From contig CM119269.1 in assembly GCA_051294375.1 (NCBI GenBank), forward strand, positions 12,494,790 through 12,558,789: a DNA stretch of 64,000 bases, read 5' to 3'. Positions within the stretch are counted from its first letter, which is position 1. Each line of letters starts with the position of its first letter. The position numbers and the translations under genes were made by a program. The notes beneath the pieces are model-generated. The model worked only from the letters and a program-made list of their open reading frames with translations, was not told the DNA's origin and ran no database searches. Below, in pieces: positions 1 through 10,200 of this stretch. Source of the DNA: Paraspadella gotoi (Eukaryota > Chaetognatha).

Positions 1-178
1 CTAATTTCGGTAACATCCTGTTTAAAATTTTCAAGTTTTAAGGGAAAAAAAATTTCAGCCGCATTTTGGTTTTAGTCTTTTAGTATTTTATGCCATTTTT
101 CGCGCCATAACATCGAACTTGCGAATTTACAGTGATAGATATCGTTTATTTATCTTCGAGTTGATAAAGTAATAAAAA
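1..178. other. upstream region of RPS16
   Basis: AT-rich sequence before the RPS16 start codon. I see no coding exon, repeat or clear TATA box. It presumably holds the RPS16 promoter and a short 5' UTR, but nothing in it can be assigned with confidence. Confidence 0.4.
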
Positions 179-1092
179 ATGGGAGAGAAAAAAGGACTTC
201 AAGCTGTGCAGGTTTTCGGGCGGAAGAAGACGGCAACCGCCGTCGCTCACTGCAAGAGAGGAAACGGGCTCTTGAAGGTAAGTCGCGATTATCTTTTGCG
301 CGACTTTTGACTTGTAATTAAAAATATTAATACGTTTATTGATTAAAAAGGTTAATGGTCGACCTCTTCATCTCGTCGAACCCACAACTTTGAGATCCAA
401 ACTCGAAGAACCCGTCTTGTTGCTGGGAAAGGATAGGTAATTGCGTTCGGCTTAGCCAGTTGGATGTATTTTCAATCTTTATTCTCACATTTCATGTCGT
501 TTCAGATTCGCGGCCGTTGACATCAAAGTTCGCGTCAAGGGAGGTGGTCACGTCGCCCAGGTTTACGGTAAGTTCTCATTCTACTCGTTCCCTTTCCTTT
601 TCTGGTCAAGGTACCTGGATGATCTCGTTCAAATGATCTTCTCGGCATTTAGACCAGATAAATAAAACCGACCCGAAAACCCTGCTCGGCGGAGATTTTC
701 GTATCGCCGAGTTTCATTTATCGTTAGGGTTACAAATATTTTCTCATATTGACGTAGCATTATTATTATTTAGTCATTAAATAATACTACCTCATTTATA
801 TCTCGCTTTCCCTCACTTCAGCCATCCGCCAGGCGATTTCCAAATCCCTCGTCGCCTATTATCAAAAATACGTGGACGAGGCGTCAAAGAAGGAGATTAA
901 AGACATCCTCATCTCTTATGACCGATCTCTTCTCGTCGCCGACCCGAGGTCACTCCGTCACATCAAATTCTTTTTATTTATTTTTAATCTATTCTAATAT
1001 TTTTTTTATTTTTTTGTTCTTTTAGGCGAAACGAACCGAAGAAATTCGGTGGTCCCGGCGCTCGCGCTCGTTACCAAAAGTCCTACCGTTAA
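179..1092 (+). CDS. RPS16: 40S ribosomal protein S16 (uS9)
   Basis: Five coding exons: 179-277, 351-436, 506-567, 822-948 and 1026-1092. They join in phase to give 146 residues, the usual length of animal S16. The protein opens [17 protein letters not shown] and ends [11 protein letters not shown], the conserved C-terminal tail that in uS9 reaches the ribosomal P site. It acts in the cytosolic small subunit as an rRNA-binding protein of the head. All introns are GT-AG and 60-250 bases. It is the first of three ribosomal-protein genes in the same direction. The third intron (568-821) is much longer than the others and holds an H/ACA-like fold described separately. Identification is by direct reading of a highly conserved family. 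Confidence 0.97.
605..736 (+). ncRNA. candidate H/ACA snoRNA in RPS16 intron 3
   Basis: The 3' half can fold. The 6-base strand at 678-683 (AACCCT) pairs perfectly with 726-731 (AGGGTT), which is directly followed by ACA at 732-734. Inside it, CTCGGCG at 685-691 pairs with CGCCGAG at 705-711. An H-box-like AGATAA lies at 656-661. The 5' hairpin is not convincing and no target was identified. Ribosomal-protein introns are common snoRNA hosts in animals, which is why the fold is listed. Confidence 0.3.
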
Positions 1093-1622
1093 CTCTTTCA
1101 TTTTTGTTTAGTTGCTACTTCATTTCCCAAGTTTGACCCTTTTGACGAATTTACATTGAAACGTTCTTCCGTTTTTCATCTAGAACCTTTCATTTTCTTC
1201 CAATAACCTCAGATACCCCAATCCCAAATTTTCTGGATTTAAAAACTGGACAAATTGCCAGAAATCCTAAGTCACCGACTCGCTTTAGATTAAATTGGGA
1301 GAAAGAAACTTGTTTCGCTCGAATATTTCTCTCTCCTGCTAAAAATGTTTGAAAAGTATTAGATTCCATTGATAGCATTGTTTAGAATACTTTCCTCTTG
1401 ATCATTGTTCCATTTTGTATCCTTTTATAATTCAATATAGTTTTAAAGAGAACACCCGAGCGATTCCACCAATTGGCGTTTTGTTCCTCATCGAGCGAAT
1501 CGGAGTCCGTAACTCATTTAAAACCCCGCCGCTCTTTGATTTTACTACTACAAAGGTTCGCAAAGACTTCATAGTATTTTTCTAAAATGATATTTGTTAA
1601 TAAGTTAATCTTTTTAGACAAG
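1093..1622 (+). other. RPS16-RPSA spacer with the RPSA 5' leader exon
   Basis: The spacer contains the RPS16 3' UTR and, near 1530-1555, a short pyrimidine start (CTCTTT) reminiscent of the 5'TOP element of translation genes. It is followed by a donor at 1556 (CAAAG|gttcgc) and an acceptor at about 1617, six bases before the RPSA ATG. This suggests an RPSA 5' UTR intron. The transcription start is inferred, not seen. Confidence 0.4.
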
Positions 1623-3121
1623 ATGTCCGGTGGCCTCGAAGTTCTCGCGTTGAAGGAGGAGGACGTGGTCAAGTTCCTGGCTTGCTCCGCTCACCTGGGA
1701 GCCAACCAGAGCGACTTTCAGGTAAGTTCATTCATTTCTCATTTAATATATTGGTTTTAAAATGCTATGTTTCTTTTTAACGTAGATGGAACAGTATTGT
1801 TACAAACGAAAAGCGGACGGACAATACATCATCAACCTGAAGAAGCTTTGGGAGAAGCTGCTTCTTGCTGCCAGAGCGATTGCTGCCATTGAAAATCCCG
1901 GTGAGAAATTTACAAATACCATTAATCCCTAGCTCATTGTTTTGCTCGGTGCATTCGGACTTTTCCACCGTTTCTTTTTAGCTGACGTCTGCGTCATCTC
2001 GTCTCGCCCTTACGCTCAGCGCGCCATCCTTAAATTCGCCGCGGCCACTGGTGCCACGGCGATCGCCGGTCGCTACACTCCTGGCACTTTTACTAATCAA
2101 ATTCAAAAGGCGTTTAAGGAGCCTCGCCTCCTTGTGGTCAGTAGGATTTGGTACAAATTTATTAAAACCAGAATGGGTCTTAACACCAACTTTTTCCTCG
2201 ATCAGGTGACTGACCCCCGCGCGGATCATCAGCCCATCACCGAAGCCTCCTACGTCAACATCCCCGTGGTGGCCTTTTGCAACACTGACTCGCCGATGAA
2301 GTTTATCGACATCGCGATTCCCTGCAACACAAAGGTAAATGACGAAGATTCTGGCCGCCATTTTGTAGTTTAGGTCTTGATCTATTATTTTATTAACCTC
2401 ACTCTTCTTTTTTAGTCCATCTACTCAGTGGGCCTGATGTGGTGGATCCTCGCCCGTGAGGTGCTCCGTCTCCGCGGTACCATCTCTCGCGAAGTCCCGT
2501 GGGACGTGATGCCCGATCTCTACTTCTACCGCGACCCGGAGGAGGCGGAGAAGGAAGAGCAGGAGAAGGCCAAGGAGGCTGCGCCCGTCGCGCCTCAACG
2601 TTAGTTGTTATTTGGAGATTTTCTATGCCTTTTTTCTTTCTATTAATTATTTGTCTCTCTCGCAGCCGAGGAATGGAATCTGGCTGAACCGGCGCCGCCA
2701 CCGGTCGACGACTGGGCCGCCGAGGCGGGTCAGGCCGCCATTGCTCAGACTATGCCACCGGCCCCGGTCCCGGCTCAACCCGCCGTGCAGGTGTGAAGAC
2801 ATTCTTTTAAACTTGCAATTACATCTAAGTGGTAGATCTATAAAATGCATGATGGTTTCAAGCTCAACAGGTGCCCTTAATGTAATGGATGGGGCAAAAT
2901 CTTAAAACTGAATTATGAATGGTGCAGCAAGTGCAAGTAGTCAATTCTTATGACTTCATTTAAACCTTTCTCTTTTTTTGTAGCAAATCAACCCGGAAAT
3001 TCCGCCTGCACCACCGATGGTCGTCGACGAATGGGGTGCCCAGCCGACTCAAGATTGGGCCACCGATGTCCCCAAGGGAATGTCAGAATGGGGCGGTGGC
3101 TCCACCGAGACCTGGGGTTAA
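1623..3121 (+). CDS. RPSA: 40S ribosomal protein SA (uS2, laminin-receptor precursor homologue)
   Basis: Seven coding exons (1623-1721, 1786-1900, 1982-2136, 2206-2334, 2416-2599, 2666-2790, 2984-3121) give 314 residues. Family landmarks are visible: an N-terminal [18 protein letters not shown], the central [15 protein letters not shown], the [17 protein letters not shown] helix, and a C-terminal acidic/Trp tail with EEWN, DDWAAE, DEWGA and TETWG motifs. uS2 is a small-subunit protein needed for late 40S maturation; the W/E/D tail repeats are characteristic of animal RPSA. The last intron (2791-2983) is the longest and holds a weak C/D snoRNA candidate. The stop is only 193 bases upstream of the RPL38 ATG. 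Confidence 0.96.
2845..2915 (+). ncRNA. weak box C/D snoRNA candidate in RPSA intron 6
   Basis: A C-box-like ATGATGG at 2849-2855 and a D box CTGA at 2908-2911 lie about 55 bases apart within the 193-base intron 6. The C box deviates at its last position, the terminal stem is poor and no clear D' box was found. Host genes of this type often carry snoRNAs, but this call is speculative. Confidence 0.3.
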
Positions 3122-3314
3122 AATGCGAAGGACTTCTAGCTTCGCCAGAATTGCCAGTCGCTATTAGCCAGTGGCTATCGTCCTTCTCTAGATTGTTTCA
3201 TTCAGAATTAAAATTTAGTTTGCGAAAAAAAAAAAAGATTGAGCAACTACAAGATTTAATTGAATTGTTCTTTCCCTTCGAAGCAGATTCAATTAAATAA
3301 ACTAAGGCGTTACG
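3122..3314 (+). promoter_or_regulatory. RPSA 3' end and RPL38 leader, possible trans-splice site
   Basis: Only 193 bases separate the RPSA stop from the RPL38 ATG. A pyrimidine tract followed by AAGCAG ends at 3286 and looks like a splice acceptor, leaving a 28-base leader. The only canonical poly(A) signal (AATAAA, 3296-3301) lies downstream of that acceptor and 13 bases before the RPL38 ATG. An A12 run sits at about 3225-3236. No donor for a normal RPL38 5' intron is evident. Confidence 0.4.
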
Positions 3315-3951
<637 letters not shown>

Positions 3952-4127
3952 GGAAACGTATGTCGATTTAATTTAATTTAACTTTAATGTTAGGATTTTT
4001 TTCCCAATCTAATGTAAGAATTTTTTTCCCCGCAGTTCTCCTCATGGATTCTTGTTACAGCACGGACGGTTCACTTAGTTTTTTACTCGGTGAGTCAATG
4101 TCGTAAATAATTAACATTTTAATTAAC

Positions 4128-4200
4128 TTAAAATGATGTTTAAACGATAGGAATTGCCGTCGTAACAGCTATTGACGATACAGCTTCTTTTCTGATAACC
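4128..4200 (+). ncRNA. box C/D snoRNA candidate 3 (RPL38 3' region)
   Basis: C-box-like ATGATGT at 4133-4139, D box CTGA at 4192-4195, and an internal TGACGAT that can serve as C'. It lies in the intron between exons 4036-4089 and 4266-4316, at the usual distance (about 65 bases) from the acceptor. The antisense element was not matched to rRNA. Confidence 0.55.
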
Positions 4201-4489
4201 TTTTCTCGTTTCTTATTAATATCCTAATTATTCTTTATATTTACAAGAGAAATGACTTATTTTAGGCGACCAGTTTCATTGGGCTTCGCATATTGTTTTA
4301 CGACGGGAAGTCTCAGGTAACTGTATATATTACTTGATTTATAATTACATTTTAATTCGTTTGTTCGTTAATTTTTGTGAATTTGGTTTTCTTTTCAGTT
4401 TTCTCGAGGCGAAGGTTCACCGTTAGGATATTGCTTAAAGAATAAGTTGAAGGTAAATTTCTTCATATCGATATTTTTTGATTTTCCGA

Positions 4490-4560
4490 ACTCCTGATGA
4501 TTTTAACGCGGGAATCTCTCTGAAGAATTCTTTTGAAGATTATTGGCGTAACTGACCACC
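4490..4560 (+). ncRNA. box C/D snoRNA candidate 4 (RPL38 3' region)
   Basis: C box TGATGA at 4495-4500, internal D' box CTGA at 4520-4523, and D box CTGA at 4552-4555, in the intron between exons 4399-4452 and 4629. Box content and the distance to the acceptor (about 70 bases) are typical of intronic C/D snoRNAs. Guide strands before D' (GCGGGAATCTCT) and before D are available for a target search. Confidence 0.6.
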
Positions 4561-4835
4561 TATACATTTGGTGAAATAACCTTTTTGTGACTTTATTAGT
4601 CTTTTTATTCATAGTTGCTTTTTTTTAGGCGACGGCGGAATTTTTCGGCTCGTGTTGACTCGGGAGAAAGGTTCTCAATTGGAGGACTTGAAGCCATGAT
4701 CCGTCCTTTTAACTTTATCAATATTTGTTTTTGAACTTGGCTTTTCTTTTTGATGACCTCAAGAATTAGTATTATTAAAGTGTTAATTTCGCCCTCTTGT
4801 TACCGCATATAATGTTTTTGCAATAAATGTCATTT

Positions 4836-5214
4836 ATTTAAAGCCATGTTTTTATATGGCATATAAACCATGAGACTGGAGATAGCCAATTATTTTAGCG
4901 ACGACTATAACTAAAAATAGATTCAACTTGAGTTAATCAAATGCTACTCTTTTTATCTCGATCTGCAAATATGATTATCGGTCTTAATTTTTTAAACCTA
5001 AACTTGTTCAAATAATTCTGGTGACGTTGTCACTAAGTTAGGATAGACTGAGCTGAAGCTGCCCATCAGTTTACTAAATCTGTTCATAGATGGAAAAGGT
5101 ACTCAAAGATGGAACAACTTCCTATTTCAAAATGCAAAAAAATACCTGATGTGGAATATAAACCCTTGAAGAGACAGTAATGATTATTGTGTTAATAACA
5201 GAACCGTTCAAAAT
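4836..5214. other. intergenic, nothing recognised
   Basis: Downstream of the RPL38 poly(A) signal. AT-rich sequence without a coding exon, clear repeat or RNA gene. Confidence 0.5.
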
Positions 5215-5400
5215 AAGCAGTCCCTGAGCTTCGGATCAGGCTGTAACACCGAGTTACAGGCGGGTTAAGCGCCCCGTCCCTCTTAACTGCTAGGCGGCCA
5301 CCGGGCTAGAACCCCGGACCTTTGGGTTGGGAGGCGAATGACTTGCCTCCGGCACCAATGGCCGCTGATGAACGGTAGGTGTATTTTAGTCCACCATACC
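5215..5400 (-). repeat. SINE family 1, copy 1
   Basis: On the minus strand it contains a pol III B-box-like GGTTCTAGCCC preceded by a GC-rich tRNA-like body. A second copy in the opposite orientation lies at 37240-37430, with long stretches of identity. A tRNA-derived SINE is the best fit; no intact tRNA cloverleaf was built. Confidence 0.65.
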
Positions 5401-5964
5401 CTTTTATTTTTAAGAAACAAATCCAAGGCGTGAAATAAGATCCACTCTTGGTTGGTTCTCGTTTCAAAATTTAATGGAAAGAACGTTCATTTTTCAACTG
5501 ATTTTTCTCACTAAAGTGAAAATATTTCACGTTTCGCCTCAATGACAGTCGGATATTTGTCGACTTCGATCTTTGCCTAATGGAATAGTTTTGAGATTAA
5601 AAACAGCGAATGTTTACTAGGACTTTCGTTTACTTAAATATTTTATTAAACATTTTATAATTTTGTGCTTATAAGTTGAACAAATTTGGTCATATACTTC
5701 GAAAAAAGGCATATTATTAAACTTTTTAAAAAATGGGTGACCAATTTTTTTATTATCCGAGTATATAACTAAGCTTTGATACACCTTAAGTCCTTTAGTT
5801 AGTTTGTACTGAGAACTTCAAATATGGAGTCATAATCTGGCCAAGTCTTATATTTCTATTTAGTTTTATTTTTTTATTTCATTATTTTGTTGGAGATAAG
5901 GCTCTTTTCAGCCTACTCGGTTTTCAATCTGTAAATAAAAAGTAATTTACTTTTCAAGCACAAT

Positions 5965-6345
5965 AGTATGTGGATAAGGCGCTAAGTGGGGCTGAAGTGC
6001 TATCCGCAACTTCTTTAACCCCCTCTAGAAGCCATGGAACGGGTCCTGGTCTTGGAACCAGGCTTGAGGGTTTTCCACGCCCCCAAGGCGGCTTATGGCC
6101 GTCCTCACGCTTCCCGCAGGGTAGGTACCGGGTTGGGATTGAACCCAGTACCTAGTGGTCATGAGCTGATGGCTTTACTCAATGAGCCTGTTAGATGGTG
6201 ATTGTTCTATAAATGTCACATCGGTAAGTTCTGAGTCTTTGAAGGATCCTCTTCACGATTCCGTCTCCAACAAGCCACCGATTCACGACTGAAGGTGTCA
6301 TGCTTATAAGCGGGGTGAACTTATGCAATGCCCGACTACATATAT
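5965..6345 (-). repeat. tRNA-derived SINE family 2, copy 1
   Basis: The minus strand shows an A-box-like GGCTCATTGAG and a perfect B box GGTTCAATCCC about 45 bases apart, as in a tRNA head. A unique-looking body continues toward 5965. Copies or fragments recur at 11929-12040 and 29291-29565, the latter nearly full length with the same A and B boxes. The internal 61-codon frame is fortuitous. Confidence 0.75.
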
Positions 6346-6442
6346 ATACGAATGGTTTGAAGATTAAAGAATTTACTGCAATATAAAATTCGAGTTTTAA
6401 GGCCTTAATCCTTACAATAATAGAATGGCCAGAGATGGCATA

Positions 6443-6969
6443 CAGAAGGCTTCATATTATTAAATGAGGTACCCCTTTTTTGTGACCAGAATCTGTTCCC
6501 ACCAAACTACCCGATCGAATTTAATAGAATTTTACATTTAGTGCTAATGACTATATAAATGGAACTATCGAGGCGAATTTTGATATTCACCCCCTGACAA
6601 GAGATACGGGGCAATGGGGGTAGACCCCTGGGGGGCCAAAAAATTTTTAGTAGCATCAGGTGCATTGACGTTTTAAACATATGAAAAAAACATTTTAGAA
6701 CTAAAATTGATAAATTTTCAATAATTAAGCAAAATAATAAAATAATTTGAAAAAAAATTTTGACCATTATTTGTCCAATGGGTGACCTCCCCCGGGGGGC
6801 CCATATCTCGGCTCGGCGGTCAAATATTGAAATTCGCCTCGATAGTTCTATTAGTATTCACATAGGGATTGTTCATACCAAATTTCAATAAATTTAGTCC
6901 AAAAGTTTTCTCAGAACGAGTTCTGGTCACAAAAAAGGGGTACCTCATTTTATAATATGAAGCCTTCTG
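6443..6969. mobile_element. Tc1/mariner-type MITE with long inverted ends
   Basis: The element starts CAGAAGGCTTCATATTA and ends with its inverse, flanked on both sides by TA (6441-6442 and 6970-6971), the target duplication of Tc1/mariner elements. The inverted match runs about 50 bases at the ends. It resumes further in, where the sequence around 6559-6580 is inverse to that around 6825-6850, so most of the element can fold back. There is no transposase frame, so it is non-autonomous. Confidence 0.8.
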
Positions 6970-7244
6970 TAATTAAGATTGCTTTGTTTCACCGATATAA
7001 CATATTTCTGAAGTAAACTCTCCCAATTCCGGGGCAATAATAACATTGGTTGTACCATTTTAATCGTAATATGATTCTCAACATTGATTTTGCTTCTTCA
7101 TGACGGCGCCGTTTCGAGGACTCGATCACTGTGCGCCGGTTAATCGCGCTCCTTTATAAGGTAAGGTCTCGATAGTCCAACCCAGTTTCCACGTAATCTT
7201 ACCCGAAATTTCGATCAAAAATTCTTCACCAAAAATCCGTGACG

Positions 7245-10200
7245 ATGAAGATCGTTTTGGTCGCGTCTCTGGTCCTCTGCGCCGTCGCCTTCAACGACGC
7301 CAGACCCGGTGATCAAAATTTGACAGTTGTAGGCTATAATACATATAACTTTGACGCTCAGTATATATAATATATATATAATATATATATATAATATATA
7401 TATAATATTATATATATAACGTATTTCTCTCTCATTAATAGTCATGGATATTGCTGGTGATTTGTTGAAAGGATGACACGTACTATTAATAAGATAATTG
7501 TCTTCAGCGTTTTGGCAAGTCAAAATAATCGTTTAAATATTTCAGATGGCAAGTTGGCTCATCCGCGTCATTGCTTTTGGCTGGAAGGGTTTTACGTTTG
7601 GAGGTAACGTTTCTTTGATATGCATTAGCTTTTTTAAGTTTTACTAGGATAAGAATCGAATCAATTTGTTTTCAATCGATCTCCCATGATGGAAAAAAAA
7701 ATTGTCGCGGTTACTTTCCAGCTATTTTTCGGCATTTTAATATTATAAGAATCGAAAAATAAAATTTAGATATCAAGAAACTTTGGCCTCTTGTGATTCA
7801 TATGAGCTGTCTCATTTATGTACGACAAAAAATACAAAAGAAAATGAGTGGTCCAAAAAAATGCTTTTCTTTTTTATATCTATACTTTTTATTTATATTA
7901 ATTTCTAGTTTTTTGTATTACTTTTTGAGTTAAACTGTTACTATTAAAAATTCCTGCCTTTTTTCAGTTTTATGTAAAATGCTTATTGCATCATTTTTAT
8001 TAGGATAGATTCAGGGATGAATCTTAATTCATATGTCTAGAAAAGAGTATTAAAAATACATTGATGCTGTAAATGCTCCAGAATATTCTTTTTATATTAT
8101 AAAGTATTAATAAAAGTTATAAGGTTCCTGGTAACCTTTCTATGAGCAAAGTTATCATTTTTACTTCTGAATGTAATATCAGAACCAAATAAACAAATCT
8201 AAAAAAAAATCAAAGGTTTTGTTGAAATGAAAGACAATGCATCATCACATTATGCAGCAACAATTCAAGCCTGGTTTACTTTATAAAGGATCAATCTTTT
8301 TTACTACTTGCCAAGGACCATTTTTTTCCCTAAATCTGATAAAAAATATCATGTTAAAGATATAATATTAATAATTATGCAAGTAGTCCTCTTGATCAAA
8401 AAGAGGTGAAAAAAAGTTAGAGACAACCTCTTTTGGAAGTATTTGTATGCATTAAATAATTTTATGCTGTTGAGAAATAATCTTTTTTAGTCCTAGGGAG
8501 GTTACGTTACATATTGAAACCTATTTACCGGCCGTAAAATATATTTGACAATGAAATTTACCCACTTTTCCAAACCGCGAAAAAATTTTTTTCTATCATG
8601 GTACATTGTACCATTGGTACAATGTATGTTAGGCCTCATTTTTCCCATTTTTCGGAATTAAATTAATTTTTAAGTTTAAATATTAAGTTATTGGAAGACG
8701 TTTTTAATGTTTATTTTTAACAATTTTTTAACGCTGAAGAAGGCTTGTATGTAAGCCGAAACATGTACGTTTTTTAAAAATAAATTCGTTGTAGAAAAAC
8801 ATTAAAAACGTCTTCCAATACGCAACCACAACGAAAAGAAAGGAAATTCACGATGTCTAATATTAAGTTAGTGCTAGTGCGGAGTACAATAAGTATTCCC
8901 CGGATCTAATACTTAAGGGAGTGGTCTTTTCATACAATTGAAACATTCTTTGAAATATTTTCCACTTCATTGATAGGGAAGCCAGGTACTCTGGGAGTGA
9001 ATAAACGGGACTGTGAAAGAGTCTTGATTGAAAGCTTGCAGGGGACCTGCTATGTCATTATCTGTAAGAGTGATGGAGGCCTTAAACCACCAAAGCCTGT
9101 CCAAAGTCAGGGGCAAGATAGCTTAATTTATTAAATTAAATGGATAATTTTTATATTGGTTGTACCAATTTCATTACGTTAAAAGTTAATAATATTAAGG
9201 ATTAGGTTAATAATTACTGATTATTAATCAGGGTTAAGGATTTAAATAGAAGATTATGATTAAGGATTTAATATTAAGATTAAATAAATAAATTTGATAA
9301 TAAATTATTAATAAATATCAAAATTAAGAAATTGGGCGCTTTTGGAAAAAAAAAGCCCAGTTGGGCCCAATGTCTTTATTTCTATATAACTTGTCGGAGT
9401 TCCCTCCTCATCCATTTACCAGAGACTACATTACTTCGGAGGCATCCCTGATTGCTTCCGCTGACGAGGCAACAGTCAAAAAACTTACCTTCGACAGAAT
9501 CGAGATGACACAGACTTACTACCGCGCCGTCGCCGGTTGGCTCAAATCATTGGAGCGGAATGATGGGAGTAAGTTCGGTCGAGACTTAATAATAGGTCGG
9601 AATAAATGTAATTATCAGCAAATAAAATTATTTTTCGGTCGTTTTGTCGGTTGGACTTTCTTACATTTTAAATGCTTATAATTTAAGTAATAATACATAT
9701 ATCGTTATAGGTAGTGAAATACCCAACGTACATCTTTAATGTTGAACAGTCGTCTGTTGATATGCGTAACGATATTAGTATCTGAGCCAAAAGGCCGCAA
9801 TAGGCGTGCCCAAGGCCGTATTCTCATTCATTCATTTATCCAATTGGGTAACTTTACTATTCGACATCCGCAACCAACCTTAGCTACTACCGGTCGGTGG
9901 TTAGTTAATCCATTTAAATTTCCCGTTGAATTTTAGTTTGCTCAGTAATATAAATTTTTTTAATTTTTTTATATTTCGTTAAAAATATATTTTTATATAT
10001 TTCGTATTTGTTTTTAAAAATTGTTTAAAATAAAATAAAATAAATTTAAAACAGTTAAAAATTGGGTTAAGGGTGGATACTGGATAGGGATTAGGGGTAG
10101 TTAATTTTTATGGGTAGTTAAGTTTTAAAAAAGTTTTTGAAATAAAATTTGTAATGGTTTTTTTACAACGTTCATAAAAAGAGAAAAACAAATAACCGAC

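Larger units (their letters stand above)
3952..4835 (+). other. spliced non-coding 3' region of the RPL38 transcript (snoRNA host exons)
   Basis: After the RPL38 stop the exon ends at 3957 (donor gtatgt). It is followed by short exons with good splice sites at 4036-4089, 4266-4316, 4399-4452 and 4629 to about 4835 (AATAAA at 4822-4827). These exons hold no convincing reading frame, while two of their introns hold box C/D units. This resembles a non-coding snoRNA host gene (UHG/GAS5-like) joined to the end of a ribosomal-protein gene. A separate promoter near 3960-4036 would be the alternative. Exon joining is inferred from sites only. Confidence 0.55.

Noticed and set aside
2499-2905. Alternative frames around 2500-2900 on both strands
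   Set aside because: They overlap RPSA exons 5-6 in other frames and break at the RPSA splice sites.
4036-4710. Small protein gene starting at the ATG near 4045
   Set aside because: The spliced frame gives only a short, low-complexity peptide without known features, while the introns hold C/D units; a non-coding host is more likely.
5965-6345. tRNA gene
   Set aside because: A and B boxes are present but the sequence continues into a repeated body with copies elsewhere, so it is a tRNA-derived SINE.
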